Assembly: GCA_014376325.1 (NCBI GenBank)
Contig: JACMRP010000217.1
Span: 1-6,857, forward strand
Direction: 5' to 3'
Source of the DNA: Pseudobdellovibrionaceae bacterium
GTDB lineage: Bacteria > Bdellovibrionota > Bdellovibrionia > Bdellovibrionales > Bdellovibrionaceae
Length of the DNA: 6,857 bases
In this document: piece by piece, positions 6,029 to 6,857 of the stretch
How positions within the stretch are numbered: the stretch's first letter is position 1
Layout: every line of letters begins with the position of its first letter
Notes under the pieces: model-generated
Databases searched by the model: none
Told to the model about the DNA's origin: nothing
The model's input: the letters and a program-made list of their open reading frames with translations, nothing else
Translations under genes and position numbers: made by a program

Positions 6029-6857
6029 AATTATTCGACCACTTTGGCTTAAAGTAATTTGCGTTGTCTAAAGTTATACGACGTTCTTCGGTACCATCGA
6101 CCGTCGACATAAAGATCTGGTTTTTGCCCGTGCGGTTGCTGGTGTAAATAACAAAACGACCATCTGGGGAAAAACTCGGGTCTTCGTTCGTTGACCAGCG
6201 TCCTGTCGATTTTTTCGCAGAAGTTAAGCGTAACATTCCGGTACCGTCGGAATTCATCACGAATATATCGAAGTGATCTTCGCTCTGCCCCGCGAACGCA
6301 ATTTTTTTACCGTCCGGTGACCATGACGGAGTCGAATTGTAAACCCCGGCGAAGGTGATTCTTTTTACATTTGTGCCATCGGAGTTCATCACGTAAATCA
6401 TCGGTCGGCCGCTTCGATCCGAAGAGAACGCAACTTTGCTTCCATCGGGGCTGCTCGCGGGCTCAACGTTCATGGCGCCGTTCGGACCGTTGGTGATTTT
6501 ACCTAGCAAGCTTCCGTCGAAGCTCATTCGATAGAGATCGGGATTTCCTTGTTGCGAGATCGTAAGGAAAATTGATTTGCCATCAGACGCAAAGCACGCA
6601 CCGGAATTCAATCCCATTCGGTATGAAATCAGCTCTCTTTTGCCAGAGGGAATATCGTATAAAAACATGTCCGCATTGCGCATCTTAGTTTTTGCGCGAA
6701 TCACGTACGAGGTATACGCGATCTTTTTGCCGTCCGGAGACCATGCTGGCGAAAGCGCGATGGATTTGTGATTTGTCACCTTTTGCAAGTCGGCGCCATC
6801 CCAGTCCATGGTAAAAATCTCTTTGAACTTTACGCTGTCCTTGTCGCTGGCGACGAC
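6021..6857 (-). CDS. tolB: TolB beta-propeller, 5' truncated by window edge
   Basis: TolB is the periplasmic propeller of the Tol-Pal envelope system, which binds Pal and helps constrict the outer membrane at division. The frame stays open to the last base of the window, giving the C-terminal 278 residues; full TolB is about 430, so the N-terminal domain and the signal peptide lie outside. The ATG at 6807-6809 is internal: the preceding codons encode KEIFT, part of the usual KEIYxMDxDG blade motif. WD40-like blades recur: [104 protein letters not shown] and [10 protein letters not shown]. The protein ends KWSNNFD, with its TAA overlapping the glnE start. The 3' neighbour is glnE, not pal as in the classic tol-pal order. 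A TolB-like paralogue cannot be fully excluded without the N-terminus. Confidence 0.9.
   Translation of the reverse strand, partial: VVASDKDSVKFKEIFTMDWDGADLQKVTNHKSIALSPAWSPDGKKIAYTSYVIRAKTKMRNADMFLYDIPSGKRELISYRMGLNSGACFASDGKSIFLTISQQGNPDLYRMSFDGSLLGKITNGPNGAMNVEPASSPDGSKVAFSSDRSGRPMIYVMNSDGTNVKRITFAGVYNSTPSWSPDGKKIAFAGQSEDHFDIFVMNSDGTGMLRLTSAKKSTGRWSTNEDPSFSPDGRFVIYTSNRTGKNQIFMSTVDGTEERRITLDNANYFKPKWSNNFD

Noticed and set aside
6807..6809. ATG as the real start of the TolB-family gene
   Set aside because: The codons upstream stay open to the window end and encode the preceding half of a propeller blade (KEIFT before MDWDG), so this Met is internal.
1..6857. CRISPR array, tRNA, rRNA, integrase or defence genes
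   Set aside because: No regularly spaced direct repeats, cloverleaf sequence, rRNA motif or relevant protein motif was found on either strand by eye.

Overview
The window looks like chromosomal DNA from a Gram-negative bacterium with an outer membrane. It carries TolB, an outer-membrane-type lipoprotein, a secreted cyclophilin and GlnE. Gene content, codon style and the GGTGCCAGGT-type repeats suggest Bdellovibrionota (a Bdellovibrio-like predator), but that is inference from memory and no taxonomic marker is present. There is no sign of a phage, transposase gene, CRISPR array, tRNA or rRNA.

Layout. (1) 3-278, +: the 3' end of an unrecognised gene, closed by a Rho-independent terminator at 306-338. 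(2) 337-627, -: a small, very lysine-rich protein with a signal peptide, convergent with gene 1. (3) 628-790: a divergent intergenic region with a 41-nt inverted repeat (696-736) and a possible promoter. (4) 791-2014 and 2024-2833, +: a two-gene unit, an unrecognised 407-aa protein followed nine bases later by a DUF2799-type lipoprotein. The first gene carries a perfect 12-bp inverted repeat near its start (833-860). (5) 2834-2978: a convergent intergenic region holding a 71-nt near-perfect hairpin, a bidirectional terminator and a further half-copy of the hairpin terminus. (6) 6857 down to 2979, -: a tightly packed unit in the order tolB (5' end outside the window), glnE, secreted cyclophilin. 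tolB and glnE overlap by 8 bp, and the cyclophilin ribosome-binding site overlaps the glnE stop codon.

How the genes work together. The minus-strand unit joins three housekeeping functions: envelope integrity (TolB), nitrogen control by reversible adenylylation of glutamine synthetase (GlnE), and folding of exported proteins (cyclophilin). The link is probably co-expression rather than one pathway. The plus-strand pair may form an envelope-associated unit, but its function is unknown. No complete novel defence or mobile system is visible. The most unusual material is structural DNA: the long hairpin with its repeated termini beside both convergent stop codons, the coding-region palindrome, and a G8 tract inside the GlnE adenylyltransferase active-site motif.
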